A DNA stretch of 40,745 bases from the NCBI GenBank assembly GCA_035294465.1, contig DATGKW010000100.1:1-40745 (forward strand), given 5' to 3'. The position numbers and the translations under genes were made by a program. The notes under the pieces were generated by a model. The model made no database searches and was not told the origin of the DNA. It saw nothing but the letters and a program-made list of their open reading frames with translations. Every line of letters starts with the position of its first letter. The stretch's first letter is position 1. Of this stretch, positions 27,041-36,028 are shown piece by piece. Source of the stretch: Paraktedonobacter sp035294465 (lineage in GTDB: Bacteria > Chloroflexota > Ktedonobacteria > Ktedonobacterales > Ktedonobacteraceae).

Positions 27041-27622
27041 ATGTCACTCTTACTCACTGCACCACAGTGCTTTTTTCTCGTGATCCTTATCTTTGCGGTC
27101 GTGGGATTCCAAAGAGGATGGAAGCGAGAACTGGTTTCGCTCGGTTTCTCGCTCGGTGCTATCCTGTTTCTCTACCTCGGCGGCGGCGGCGGGTTGGCAC
27201 AATTCATCTTCGTGCGTCTGCCGGTGATCGCGCAGATCGCGGTCAACAACTCAGGATCAACCCCGCACGCAACGACCACAGTGGTGTCCTCAGGCCAGGT
27301 GCTGATCACAACGATTGTAGCGTTTGTTGTGATTATCGGAGCAGGTTATCTGATTGGTAACAAGGCTTTCCCCAAGCCAACGCAACCGGCTGAGCGGCTG
27401 CTGGGCATTTTGCCCGCAGTTATTAGCGGCTACTTCATCATGCTCTACGTCACCAATGTCCTCACCAAAGCGTCTGCAATCACTCTCGGTGTCAGCACCC
27501 CTAGCCAGGGAACGATTGGAAACTACATGCTGATTATCTTTATCGTCGCAGTCGTGGTGGTGGTTGCAGCCTTGATTGCAACCAACGCGAAAAAGTCTTC
27601 CGGCGGAGGCGGAAAGAAATAG
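27041..27622 (+). CDS. CvpA-like membrane protein
   Basis: 193 residues from the ATG at 27041, which has GGGAGGGAGG upstream; the frame is open for 27 further codons upstream but without a ribosome site. Four hydrophobic segments are visible: ~6-22, ~26-45 (LGFSLGAILFLYLGGG), ~85-107 and ~130-175. The GFQRGWKRELVSLGFSLGAI pattern (VVGFQRGWKREL) is typical of the CvpA/colicin V production family. The tail is KSSGGGGKK. It lies 12 nt before the PH-domain gene and is probably co-transcribed with it. The role is unknown. Confidence 0.7.
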   Translation: MSLLLTAPQCFFLVILIFAVVGFQRGWKRELVSLGFSLGAILFLYLGGGGGLAQFIFVRLPVIAQIAVNNSGSTPHATTTVVSSGQVLITTIVAFVVIIGAGYLIGNKAFPKPTQPAERLLGILPAVISGYFIMLYVTNVLTKASAITLGVSTPSQGTIGNYMLIIFIVAVVVVVAALIATNAKKSSGGGGKK

Positions 27623-27634
27623 AGGTGATGATGC

Positions 27635-29200
27635 ATGAGTAGCCAGGCACCCAGACCTGCACCCCAGGAAGAATGGGTTCCCAGACGGCGTGAGCACGGC
27701 GGCCTGCGCCAGGTGCGCCGCACAAAAGATCAGAAATGGGTCTTCAAAGGTCAGGAAAAAGACGAGGAAGTGAAACTGGTCGTGCGTAAGCATCCCTGGT
27801 TCCTCCTGAGACCTGCTCTGCCAGCTGCGGGCGTTTTGATGCTTTTTTTCGTCGTCTCAGCCCTCTTCATTCGCCTACCTGCTTTTGCTCCCGTCTGGGG
27901 TCTGCTCGATATAGTACTGGCCCTCTGCTTCCTGTTCGCGCTCGGCTACTTCCTCTGGCGCGATTTTCTGAACTGGTGGGTGAATATCGACATTATCACG
28001 AACAAGCGGATCATCGCCTGTCGCGGCTTCCTGGAACCAGAACGCAAGGTCATTCCGCTGGATAAGGTGATGCAGGTCTCGACCGTTCAGGAATCGTTGC
28101 TGAGTGTGCTCCTGAAATATGGCAATGTTTACATTTATCTGACTGGTGGCCGCCATATCCTGGAGCACGTACCCAAACCAGTCGAAATCCGAGATGTAGT
28201 GAATGGGGTCCACCAGGAGTTCAAAGCCACCAAACCGGTGGAGAAGCTGCCAACCCTCGACGATCCCGAAATGCAGGCGCTAATTGCGCGATTGGGCAAA
28301 AAAGAAAAGGAGCCAAAATTGCCAAACGCAGACGAACGTTACGCGCAAGGAAACAGCCTGGAGCGGACGCACAGGCCACTCCGCCGTTTCGGAGGCCCTC
28401 TGCGTATTCCCGCCGAGGTCACTTACGCCCCGGATGAGCAGACCGTTATGTATATTCAGCGCTCGAAATGGCTGCTAGTCGCCAGACTGATTGTACCGGC
28501 TCTGCTGCTGCTTACAACCCTGGTGCTGACTTTCATTCTGCCATCTTTCGCGCTGCTTACCATACTCGCAGCCCTTGTCTTGCTGGTTATCATTGGTCTG
28601 ATCATCGTTAACTATGTCGATGACGTTTTTATTCTCACCAACAGGCGGATCATCGACATTGAGCGCAAATTTATCTTCCTTGTCGAAGTGCGCGTGGAGG
28701 CGGAGTACAAGAACATTCGCGATATCAAAACCAGGATCAGCAATCTTCTGATGAATTTGCTGGATGTCGGCAATATCTACATCGAGACGCCTGGGTCGAA
28801 CCCGGACATCAATATGACCCTGGTTGATCACCCATACTTTATTGTGGACAAAATCAACCAGATCAAGGATTTTAAAGATAGGGTAGCGAGAATCAAGAGC
28901 AAGAACGAGCGGCAAGACGAGCTGGTCAAGTGGTTTACCAGCGTCGCATCGGTACTGGAAAAGAAGATGGTAAGTCGGGGAGTGCCAAATCTCCAGACCA
29001 TGGATCTCTGGACGGCAGCCTCGATGGCGGCTGAAATGGGGATGAAGGTGGTCCCGATAGGCGAGGACGATTCGTATCCGAATATTGAGCCGGGCAGGAT
29101 TGTCTCGCAAGATCCGCTGCCCGGCACGCTGATGGCGGTCGGAGCAAGTTCGTCCGATGACAAACCGGAGATTCACGTGGTGCTGAGCAAACGCAGCTAA
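27635..29200 (+). CDS. Membrane protein with two bacterial PH (bPH2) domains and a C-terminal PASTA-like domain
   Basis: 521 residues. There are two repeats of a pair of membrane helices followed by a YdbS/bPH2-type domain: helices at ~58-79 and 86-107 with IDIITNKRIIACRGFLEPERKVIPLDKV, and helices at ~283-335 with VFILTNRRIIDIERKFIFL and the typical DVGNIYIETPG. The C-terminal ~75 residues (VPNLQTMDLWTAASMAAEMG to IVSQDPLPGTLM to IHVVLSKRS) match a PASTA domain, normally an extracytoplasmic cell-wall-binding module. The ATG follows a GAGGTGATG ribosome site. It is probably a membrane or envelope organiser; the function is unproven. Confidence 0.85.
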   Translation: MSSQAPRPAPQEEWVPRRREHGGLRQVRRTKDQKWVFKGQEKDEEVKLVVRKHPWFLLRPALPAAGVLMLFFVVSALFIRLPAFAPVWGLLDIVLALCFLFALGYFLWRDFLNWWVNIDIITNKRIIACRGFLEPERKVIPLDKVMQVSTVQESLLSVLLKYGNVYIYLTGGRHILEHVPKPVEIRDVVNGVHQEFKATKPVEKLPTLDDPEMQALIARLGKKEKEPKLPNADERYAQGNSLERTHRPLRRFGGPLRIPAEVTYAPDEQTVMYIQRSKWLLVARLIVPALLLLTTLVLTFILPSFALLTILAALVLLVIIGLIIVNYVDDVFILTNRRIIDIERKFIFLVEVRVEAEYKNIRDIKTRISNLLMNLLDVGNIYIETPGSNPDINMTLVDHPYFIVDKINQIKDFKDRVARIKSKNERQDELVKWFTSVASVLEKKMVSRGVPNLQTMDLWTAASMAAEMGMKVVPIGEDDSYPNIEPGRIVSQDPLPGTLMAVGASSSDDKPEIHVVLSKRS

Positions 29201-29223
29201 TTCCTATCTCATACGCCTAAAAT

Positions 29224-29261
29224 GAGCAAGGGGCTTGTTGCTTGTCACAAGCCCCTTGCTC
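29224..29261 (+). terminator. Rho-independent terminator
   Basis: A perfect 15-bp stem (29224-29238 with 29247-29261), an 8-nt loop, then GTTTTT on the plus strand. On the minus strand it is followed by ATTTTAGG, so it can also serve the convergent gene ending at 29266. Confidence 0.9.
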
Positions 29262-29265
29262 GTTT

Positions 29266-30621
29266 TTAGTACAGTTTTCCATTGATGCGAACAAGAAGAG
29301 CGATACACTCGATATGGTAAGTTTGCGGAAACATATCGATTGGTTGGGCAGCGACCAGGCGATAGCGCCCACTGCCACAGAGCGTCGCGAGATCGCGGGC
29401 CAGCGTGCTAGGGTCGCACGAGACATAGCAGATTGCACGTGGGGCCAGCGACTGGAGAGCCTGCAAAGCCTTGGGATGGCAACCTGCTCTGGGTGGATCG
29501 ACCAGCGCAATATCGACGCGCTCGCGACGATAGTAGATTTGCCCAAGCAGGCGCTCTAGCGTGCCTTCCAGAGTGGTAATATTGTTCTGATTATTCAGAG
29601 TGGCGTTGGCACGCGCATCCATAACAGCGCTGGGCTGAGACTCAATCGCGATTACGCGAGAGACGCGAGGAGACAGGAAGGCGGAGAAAAGCCCCACGCC
29701 GCTGTAGCCATCCAGAACAATATCCGAACGTTGAGGCTCCAACAAGGACACGGCCCGCTCCGCCAGCACAGGTGTCTGCACCATATTGACCTGGAAGAAT
29801 GAATCAGAAGAGATACGGAAGCGGCGCCCGGAGACCACATCGGTCAAAAACTCCTGCCCGGTCACTACGCGCCCGTAGCGGCCTCCAACGCGCTCGATAA
29901 TTACTCCAACAATGCCCGGCGCGGTCGTGATCAGTTCCTGGGCCAGTTGGTGCGGAGCCTCCATGACCGAACCTGGGCGCGCGTGAATACTCAGCAGCGT
30001 CGGCGCGGCCTTCACCGGAGCTGAACCAGGCGTGCTTACCGCGCCAATTGCTCCACGAATCGTAAAGCCCTGAACCATCTCGGCCAGCGCGTCGCCAAAA
30101 TAGCTCTGGAGTTTACTACGCACTCTCTGGTACACCATATCCAGTGCAGGATGCAGAAGCTCGCACGTTTCCAGATCCTGGACCTCGTGGCTTTCATTCA
30201 CCTTGAAACCAATTTCCCCATTGGGGCCGACAGAAAATAAAGCGATATTGCGATAGGCCCACGGAGAAATGCCGTTGGGCATACCAATCGTCGGATGGAC
30301 AAGCGCATCAGGCTGTTTGCCAATACGTACCAGAAGTTGGCGAACAATGTGGGCCTTCCATGTCAATTGGGCGGGATACGCGATATGCTGCCACTGGCAG
30401 CCACAGTCTGTGAGCAAAGGGTAGCGAGGTTCGACGCGCTCCGGGGCGGGGCGCAGGATCTCCAGCAACTCTGCTCGCGCGTGCCCCCTTCTCTCCTCTA
30501 CAATCTCGACGCGTACACGTTCGCCGGGGATACCGCCCGGTACAAAAAGTACACGTCCCTCATATCGGCCTACGGCATCCCCCCCATAGGCAAGATCTGT
30601 CAATTCAACGTCAATGCTCAT
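29266..30621 (-). CDS. TrmA/RlmD-family RNA 5-methyluridine methyltransferase
   Basis: 451 residues from the ATG at 30621, preceded by GAGGTGA; an ATG six codons earlier has no ribosome site. It uses SAM to methylate C5 of a uridine in rRNA or tRNA. An N-terminal TRAM domain (residues 1-~60, VFVPGGIPGERVRVEIV) precedes the catalytic Rossmann domain (VLDGYSGVGLFSAF) with the nucleophile Cys in YVSCDPSTLARDL and a C-terminal HIECIALL. The Fe-S motif of RlmD-type enzymes is damaged: Y67 stands at the first Cys, and C73-G-C75 replaces CGGC, although C153 remains. Whether the target is tRNA or 23S rRNA cannot be told. Confidence 0.9.
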   Translation of the reverse strand: MSIDVELTDLAYGGDAVGRYEGRVLFVPGGIPGERVRVEIVEERRGHARAELLEILRPAPERVEPRYPLLTDCGCQWQHIAYPAQLTWKAHIVRQLLVRIGKQPDALVHPTIGMPNGISPWAYRNIALFSVGPNGEIGFKVNESHEVQDLETCELLHPALDMVYQRVRSKLQSYFGDALAEMVQGFTIRGAIGAVSTPGSAPVKAAPTLLSIHARPGSVMEAPHQLAQELITTAPGIVGVIIERVGGRYGRVVTGQEFLTDVVSGRRFRISSDSFFQVNMVQTPVLAERAVSLLEPQRSDIVLDGYSGVGLFSAFLSPRVSRVIAIESQPSAVMDARANATLNNQNNITTLEGTLERLLGQIYYRRERVDIALVDPPRAGCHPKALQALQSLAPRAICYVSCDPSTLARDLATLCGSGRYRLVAAQPIDMFPQTYHIECIALLVRINGKLY

Positions 30622-30757
30622 GTTCACCTCGGCGGCCACCGGCAGCCTGCTGCTCGCCTGTTACCGCGACATATGGCAACAAGCAAACCTGCGAGCTGTG
30701 TAGCGTGTGTCCGTCCCATCTTTCCAACATAATGTAGGTCTTGCTCTTCCTCGCGAA

Positions 30758-30787
30758 AAAGGGATCACCCGGAAGCTCAATCCCTTT
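30758..30787 (-). terminator. Terminator downstream of the bactofilin-like gene
   Basis: On the minus strand, AAAGGGAT pairs with ATCCCTTT across a 14-nt loop and is followed by TTC. It lies 20 nt after the stop at 30807. Confidence 0.6.
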
Positions 30788-30806
30788 CACTAAACAGGGC
30801 GTGTTC

Positions 30807-31796
30807 CTAGAACGTCAGCGGCTGCCTCGGCTGGCTATAGAGCCGCGTGCCAAAACGGCTCAAGAAAACCGCCCCTAGCCCAAGCAAACCAGCACCAATA
30901 CTGACGATCCAGCCAATATAGGGAAGAGACCCGGCCAGCACCAGAAGGGCCAGTCCCACGCTTACCTGAAGCAGGCGCGTATTATGCCGGGGTGCGATGA
31001 CCCGCATAACAAAGTCTCCTATCTGCCAACCAATGGCTATCGTCCCTAACGCCCATGCCGCAATAAGTCCGATGGCGATCAGCACCGCCAGCGGGATAGG
31101 AATAATAAGTGCGATCAAAACAAGCAAGACCAGCGGTGCCAGCAGTAGACTGAGCAGCCCAAGAAAGAGGCTGCGACGTGCCTTACTTGTCACTGTGGTA
31201 CGCACGAACATCACATGTTCGGGAAGCAGCGAAACCAGCACCTGGCCAAGAATAACCCAGACCAGAAGCGGCCAGAGTGGGAAAGCAAAGCCGGTGTTGA
31301 CGCCTGGCAGCCAGAGCGAGATGGGCTGAACCCGGTTATTCATCACTCCATCCAACTGCGCCCCCGGCTCCGCTTTTTCACTCCCACCGAACAGATTGAT
31401 ATTTCCATGCACCTGAGAACCACTCCGCAGGGTAGCTGCGCCACCATACAGATTGATATCTCCATTCACAGTTCCCGCGATATTTATGTTCGAGCCATAG
31501 GCGAGGATAGTGCCCCGCACCCGGCCTCTCACATCCAACGTGCTCTCGACTAATGTCAGATCCCCACATTCAGTCGCGCCCCCATCCACCACCAGAACTT
31601 GTTTAAACACTGGCCCCTGCTGCGTCATGGTACACGTGCCGGTCAGGGAGCTTTTTCCATCCTGTGAAGTTGCAGCATTTGGAGTCAACCAGGCCATCAG
31701 CAACCCCACCCCCTGGATTAGCAGGCCTGCTCCAAGGATCAGAGCAAGTCCAACCAGCACCAGCGTTTGCCAGCGCCTGCGTCCGGCTTTTTGCAT
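30807..31796 (-). CDS. Membrane protein with bactofilin-like (polymer-forming) domain
   Basis: 329 residues from the ATG at 31796, which has AGGAGG eight nt upstream; an ATG eight codons earlier lacks one. An N-terminal membrane helix (~11-36) is followed by an outer beta-helix with Gly-rich rungs (TLDVRGRVRGTILAYGSNIN, VNGDINLYGGAAT, VHGNINLFGG), the pattern of bactofilin/polymer-forming domains. It then has about five membrane helices (~170-320). It is the third gene downstream of the ECF sigma factor on the same strand. It is probably an envelope-stress or surface-organising protein; the role is inferred. Confidence 0.75.
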   Translation of the reverse strand: MQKAGRRRWQTLVLVGLALILGAGLLIQGVGLLMAWLTPNAATSQDGKSSLTGTCTMTQQGPVFKQVLVVDGGATECGDLTLVESTLDVRGRVRGTILAYGSNINIAGTVNGDINLYGGAATLRSGSQVHGNINLFGGSEKAEPGAQLDGVMNNRVQPISLWLPGVNTGFAFPLWPLLVWVILGQVLVSLLPEHVMFVRTTVTSKARRSLFLGLLSLLLAPLVLLVLIALIIPIPLAVLIAIGLIAAWALGTIAIGWQIGDFVMRVIAPRHNTRLLQVSVGLALLVLAGSLPYIGWIVSIGAGLLGLGAVFLSRFGTRLYSQPRQPLTF

Positions 31797-31837
31797 ACCT
31801 GGAACCTCCTCTGAGAGCATTCATGGCAGAGGCCAGC

Positions 31838-32377
31838 TTATGCCTCGCGCGGAGGACGCATCAGATGTAGCCACAGCCCCATCAATAAAACAACCACCAG
31901 GGCCATACCCGAGAGCAGCCAGCTACCCGCAGGGATAAGTGACAACCCTAGCCTGATCTCTTCCTCCACCATGAGCAACACTGCGAGACCATTCCCCAGA
32001 AAATCCAATGTCCGGGCCAGCAACTCCGGGCGAAGCAGCAGCAAGACCACAAAACTTGCAGCCAGCACACCAGATACATAGCACATGATCGCAACAACTC
32101 TCAGCCCGACTGCGCGCAGAAACTCGGTACGCCGCTTCTGCTGAACACGCAGATCATCAAGCTGCTGCGAAATGCGCCTCTGGCGATCCACCGCTTGCAT
32201 GATACGCTCGGTAGAAATACCAGGACAGCGATAAGAGGGTGAGGGTCCCGGCGACTCACGTTGTTCCAGCCCAGGAGAACCTGCGTCTGGATAGTTTTCG
32301 TTCTCGTTCTCCTCTGATCGGGCAAGATGCGAAGCGCGCTGAATAACGAACCGGTCCCTAGCACCGCGACAACGCAT
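31838..32377 (-). CDS. Two-helix membrane protein, candidate regulator of the adjacent sigma factor
   Basis: 179 residues. A polar N-terminal cytoplasmic part (~1-90) contains a charged helix (ERIMQAVDRQRRISQQLDDLRVQQKRR), followed by two membrane segments (~90-113 and ~150-172). There is no zinc-binding anti-sigma HxxxCxxC motif. The start codon lies 20 nt inside the sigma gene, and its GGAGGAGGAG ribosome site falls within the sigma factor's Glu codons, so the two are tightly coupled. By position it may be an atypical anti-sigma factor, but the sequence alone does not prove it. Confidence 0.65.
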   Translation of the reverse strand: MRCRGARDRFVIQRASHLARSEENENENYPDAGSPGLEQRESPGPSPSYRCPGISTERIMQAVDRQRRISQQLDDLRVQQKRRTEFLRAVGLRVVAIMCYVSGVLAASFVVLLLLRPELLARTLDFLGNGLAVLLMVEEEIRLGLSLIPAGSWLLSGMALVVVLLMGLWLHLMRPPREA

Positions 32378-33140
32378 CGATCTGCTCCTCCTCCTGCAAC
32401 TTGTTTTCTCTCATATAACGGGCGAGCAATTCACGCGCCCGGTGTAAACGAGCTTTGACCAGCGCCGGCGTCAGATTGAGAGCCGTGGCAATCTCTTCGT
32501 AAGACAGGTCATACCAGTAGCGCAGGACAATCACCGCACGATACTTACTATGAAGGCGCTGTAAATATGCCTGAATCTCATCCTGCTGCTCCCCGTCAAG
32601 GGCCGATTGCTCCGGGCCAATCCCAAGATCGGTGATCCATTCCAGGAAAGGCACATCTTCTAGAGGCAAGGCCAGAAAACGCCGGCGCCTTAACTGGTCA
32701 ATCGCCAGATGGGAGGCAATTGAGAGCAACCAGGTGCTAAATTTGTGCGCTGGCTTATATGTGGCAAGCTGTGTATAGGCGCGCACAAAAACTTCCTGCG
32801 TGACATCTTCAGCTTCAGTCATATTGCTCAACATGCGATAGGCCAGGTTTTGTACCGCATCTTTGTAGCGCTCCACGAGCACCGCAAAAGCATCCTGCTC
32901 CCCCGCCAGCACCAGCTCAACCAGATCGACATCGCTCCGCACCTCCGCACCTGTGCTTCGTGCATAGGTATATGTTGAAGGCTGCTCTTTTACAGCAACC
33001 TGACTGCTCAAAGATTGTTCGTCCGCTCTACCAGCCTCACCCGCGACAAGCTGCGCCTTCCTGCGCCGCGTCTTGCGCGCAGGCACTTCCAGCGTTCCGA
33101 ACGATCCGAGCGGACCGGTAGCACCAAGTGTTGATTCCAT
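32358..33140 (-). CDS. ECF-type RNA polymerase sigma factor
   Basis: 260 residues. Sigma region 2 (about 70-145: AFAVLVERYKDAVQNLAYRML, EAEDVTQEVFVRAY, FSTWLLSIASHLAIDQLRRRR) and region 4 (about 185-240: LHSKYRAVIVLRYWYDLSYEEIA, LTPALVKARLHRARELL) are complete. An unusual ~65-residue N-terminal extension is basic then Ser/Thr-rich. It directs polymerase to a stress or envelope regulon that is not identifiable here. It is first of three same-strand genes with the membrane protein and bactofilin-like gene. The ribosome site is weak. Confidence 0.93.
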   Translation of the reverse strand: MESTLGATGPLGSFGTLEVPARKTRRRKAQLVAGEAGRADEQSLSSQVAVKEQPSTYTYARSTGAEVRSDVDLVELVLAGEQDAFAVLVERYKDAVQNLAYRMLSNMTEAEDVTQEVFVRAYTQLATYKPAHKFSTWLLSIASHLAIDQLRRRRFLALPLEDVPFLEWITDLGIGPEQSALDGEQQDEIQAYLQRLHSKYRAVIVLRYWYDLSYEEIATALNLTPALVKARLHRARELLARYMRENKLQEEEQIDALSRC

Positions 33141-33387
33141 GTGTCTTTCACCGCTCTTTATCTGTCATTTTTTCATAATTTCTTCAGAAGAGACTCTCTA
33201 CCTGAAAATTACGAGCGATGCAGAGAAAAGTTGTACCCTTTTACCTGCCAGTGTAACACGACTGCGCCAAACAGGCAAGTATACGGTACTTCACGGAAAA
33301 GCTGCGTTCTCTCTGCTCGCTTCTTTCTCCACACGCACTACAATATGTCTATTTATTCATTTTAACACGCGGATCATGAACGATATT

Positions 33388-34713
33388 TCATATTATAGCT
33401 CGTCTGATGCGCAGATTCATAGCTGCCAGGCGAGGCACAATATCGCCATATCCGCGCTCTAGGAAGTGAATGCCCGTGACCAGGGAAGTGCCACGGGCGA
33501 TAGCGGCGGCAATTACATAGGCCAGGCCAGCTCGCAGGTCGGGAATAGCGATTGGCTCCTGGGTACTGGCCCGCAAAGGTGTGGGGCCAATAATGATCGC
33601 GCTATGTTCGTGGCTGGTCTCGCGATAGCGGCAGGTTGTGCCGCCGAGGCAGTAGGTCGTCAACTGCGTTTTCGCGCCCAGTGTATCCAGGGCCTTGAGA
33701 TACCCAAAGCGCTTCTCATACACCGTCTCGTGAATAATGGAGATGCCATCAGCCTGAGTCAGGAGAATAGCGAACGGTTGCTGCCAATCGGTTGAGAAGC
33801 CGGGCCAGACATCAGTCTCGATAATAGCCGGGCGCAATTTCTCGCGGCGAAAGAAACGAATGCTCGAAGCGCCCTTGAGTTCGATTCCTCCGCCCGCCTG
33901 CTGGAAGTACGAAAGAAAATTGCCCAGCGTCTCCGGTTTGATGCCATGCACCGTAATATCCCCATCGGAGGCGCCGGCCAGCGAGGCCCAGGAAGCTGCC
34001 TCGATGCGGTCGCCCAGAACCGCCATGTGGGTACCGGTGAGTTGCTTCACACCCTCGATCCGAATCTCGCGACCTGAAGAGGTAAAGATTACCGCGCCCA
34101 TCGAACGCAGCATTGTAATCAGCTCAAAGATTTCTGGCTCGATGGCGGCATTGGAGATGATTGAGCGACCTTCGGCCAGCACGCCCAGGTAGAGGCAGGT
34201 CTCCGTCGCGCCCACACTGGGGTAGGGCAACCTGACATGCGCACCCTTCAGGGGACCCTGGCGACTGGCAATGTAGCCGTCCGGAGTCTCTTCGATCTGG
34301 CCACCGAAGTACTCGATAGCCTGGAGGTGAAAATCAACCTTGCGCGTGCCGATCTGGCAGCCGCCCACCACCGGAACCGCCACGCGCGTAAAGCGATGCA
34401 GCAGCGCCCCCAGCAGCAGGATCGGGATGCGGTTCGCTCCGGTATGGGGCATCATCACCTCCGACCGGCTGAGCGCAGAGGGATCGATCACCAGCGTCTC
34501 ATTATCCAGCGTCTTCACCTGTACGCCAATCGATTGCAGCATCTCGCCGGTAATATCCACGTCTCCAATCGGAGGAACGTTTGTCAAAGTTGTTGGCGTC
34601 TCCGCCAGTAAAGCCGCCACCATCGCCTTCGTCGCAAAATTCTTCGCGCCCAGGCACTGGATCTCCCCCACCACCGGCTGCCCCCCCTCAATCAGATAGG
34701 CATCGGTCGACAT
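33388..34713 (-). CDS. murA: UDP-N-acetylglucosamine 1-carboxyvinyltransferase
   Basis: 441 residues. It catalyses the first committed step of peptidoglycan synthesis, transferring enolpyruvate from PEP to UDP-GlcNAc in the cytoplasm. K24-N25 in GAKN, the active-site C119 in GGCQIGTRKVDFHL (the fosfomycin target, kept as Cys) and the STDWQQPFA segment with the catalytic Asp are all present. The two-domain inside-out barrel length fits. It is more divergent than usual around residues 25-32 (FATKAM). The ATG has AAAGG eight nt upstream. It is transcribed towards the sigma gene but separated from it by ~250 nt. Confidence 0.93.
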   Translation of the reverse strand: MSTDAYLIEGGQPVVGEIQCLGAKNFATKAMVAALLAETPTTLTNVPPIGDVDITGEMLQSIGVQVKTLDNETLVIDPSALSRSEVMMPHTGANRIPILLLGALLHRFTRVAVPVVGGCQIGTRKVDFHLQAIEYFGGQIEETPDGYIASRQGPLKGAHVRLPYPSVGATETCLYLGVLAEGRSIISNAAIEPEIFELITMLRSMGAVIFTSSGREIRIEGVKQLTGTHMAVLGDRIEAASWASLAGASDGDITVHGIKPETLGNFLSYFQQAGGGIELKGASSIRFFRREKLRPAIIETDVWPGFSTDWQQPFAILLTQADGISIIHETVYEKRFGYLKALDTLGAKTQLTTYCLGGTTCRYRETSHEHSAIIIGPTPLRASTQEPIAIPDLRAGLAYVIAAAIARGTSLVTGIHFLERGYGDIVPRLAAMNLRIRRAII

Positions 34714-35214
34714 AGATAAGCCTTTCTATCATGCTTCAAACGAAGGTTATCCATACGGTTTTTTCAGGGATGTTTTATTTAAGTATACGATACGACAAAT
34801 GTGTGGGCTGTTTTTTCGCCGCACCCCAGACTTCCTGCGTGCCCACCCTTATCAAAACAGGCTGGCTGGCTCAGATGCCTCAGTCAATTCAGGTAAGAAC
34901 ATCTATAATGCTGATTACCGAGACTCTAGCCAGCTCATGAGGCCCAACTTTATGCAAGCCGTTCCCACATATTCGCTCGACACTTACCAATAGACCGACT
35001 GATATTTAGATTCCGTTTTCTCATTTAAGATGCCTGACCTATGGTTGCCTGGAGCAAACCATTGTATAGCTATTTGCCTCAATTAAACATCATTCTGAAC
35101 AGTTATGTGGTATCATAATTATTCAGGTTTCTGTGAAAATACCACTCACAGAGGGAAACAAACAAACGACCGATAGCTTCGACAAATAAATTTTGTTCAG
35201 GAGAGATAAGAAGT
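34714..35214. other. Intergenic stretch between murA and the LuxR-type gene
   Basis: No gene is supported; short plus-strand frames of 64-69 residues lack ribosome sites and domain patterns. The element AACAG-N4-GTGGTATCAT (35098-35116) lies ~100 nt ahead of the next gene, and AGGAG (35201-35205) is its ribosome site. Confidence 0.4.
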
Positions 35215-35859
35215 ATGAGTCAGAAAGTTCAGATCCTGTTAGCAGTACCCCACCCTCTATTGTTAAGAGGAATGCGCTCCCAACTCACTGAAGACAGCGT
35301 TCACTTTGTAACAGGAGAGGCAATCACAGAGGAGGAGATTCGAAGACAATTACTAGAGCATTTCTACGACGTGGTGCTATTACACCAAATATTTGTTAAG
35401 GCTATCGGAGACATAATACAGGTTCCATTCATTGTTTGCATGGAAAAATCAATAAAAAGCGAATTCTTTTACCTACTCAAAAATCGGTATTGCTATGGGT
35501 ATTTCCCAATCAATGGCTCTTTTGAGTCACTCATCCGCTTTCTTGCTATCATCGATTCGCAGCGTCGGGATGTGTTCTGGACTGATCCTCTTATTTTATT
35601 ATCAATGATTGATGGTACACTGCCCGAAGAGAATAAATTCGAGTACTGGGGGAAAATGACTCCACGCGAACGCGAGGTTTTTATCTTGTGGAAGCAGGAT
35701 TGTACAAATAGAGAGATTGCGAGGAGGCTCAACATAGAACCTTGTACAGTCGTGACACATAAAGAAAATATCCGCCACGCCTTGGGAATGACAGCACAAG
35801 AGATAAAACGATTTTTATCGTTGGCCCCGTTACCTGATACATTGGACTTCTCCCCCTAA
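35215..35859 (+). CDS. LuxR/NarL-family transcription regulator with degenerate receiver
   Basis: 214 residues. The C-terminal LuxR helix-turn-helix (about 149-205) is typical: MTPREREVFILWKQDCTNREIARRL, then CTVVTHKENIRHALG. The N-terminal ~120 residues keep the length and secondary structure of a receiver domain (KVQILLAVPHPLLLRGM, YDVVLLHQIF), but the acidic pair is V11-P12 and the phospho-acceptor Asp is H57. It therefore cannot be phosphorylated in the usual way and may be controlled by ligand or protein binding. It lies upstream of the accessory ABC exporter genes on the same strand and may regulate them (inference). Confidence 0.85.
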   Translation: MSQKVQILLAVPHPLLLRGMRSQLTEDSVHFVTGEAITEEEIRRQLLEHFYDVVLLHQIFVKAIGDIIQVPFIVCMEKSIKSEFFYLLKNRYCYGYFPINGSFESLIRFLAIIDSQRRDVFWTDPLILLSMIDGTLPEENKFEYWGKMTPREREVFILWKQDCTNREIARRLNIEPCTVVTHKENIRHALGMTAQEIKRFLSLAPLPDTLDFSP

Positions 35860-36028
35860 CGGAGGTAAGCTACCCAGAACGTGAGATGAATCAGCCTGGA
35901 AGCTTACACAAAGGAAATTTACCAGCCACCTTATTGCCCTGTTGCTTGAATGCGCTTGCATGGCGCATTCAAACCCAACATCTCTCGTCAGGAAAAAGCC
36001 TGTCGATAACACTGTAAGAGGAGAAAAG

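Noticed and set aside
34731..34993. Two short overlapping plus-strand frames between murA and the LuxR-type gene
   Set aside because: No ribosome sites and no recognisable pattern; unlikely to be genes.
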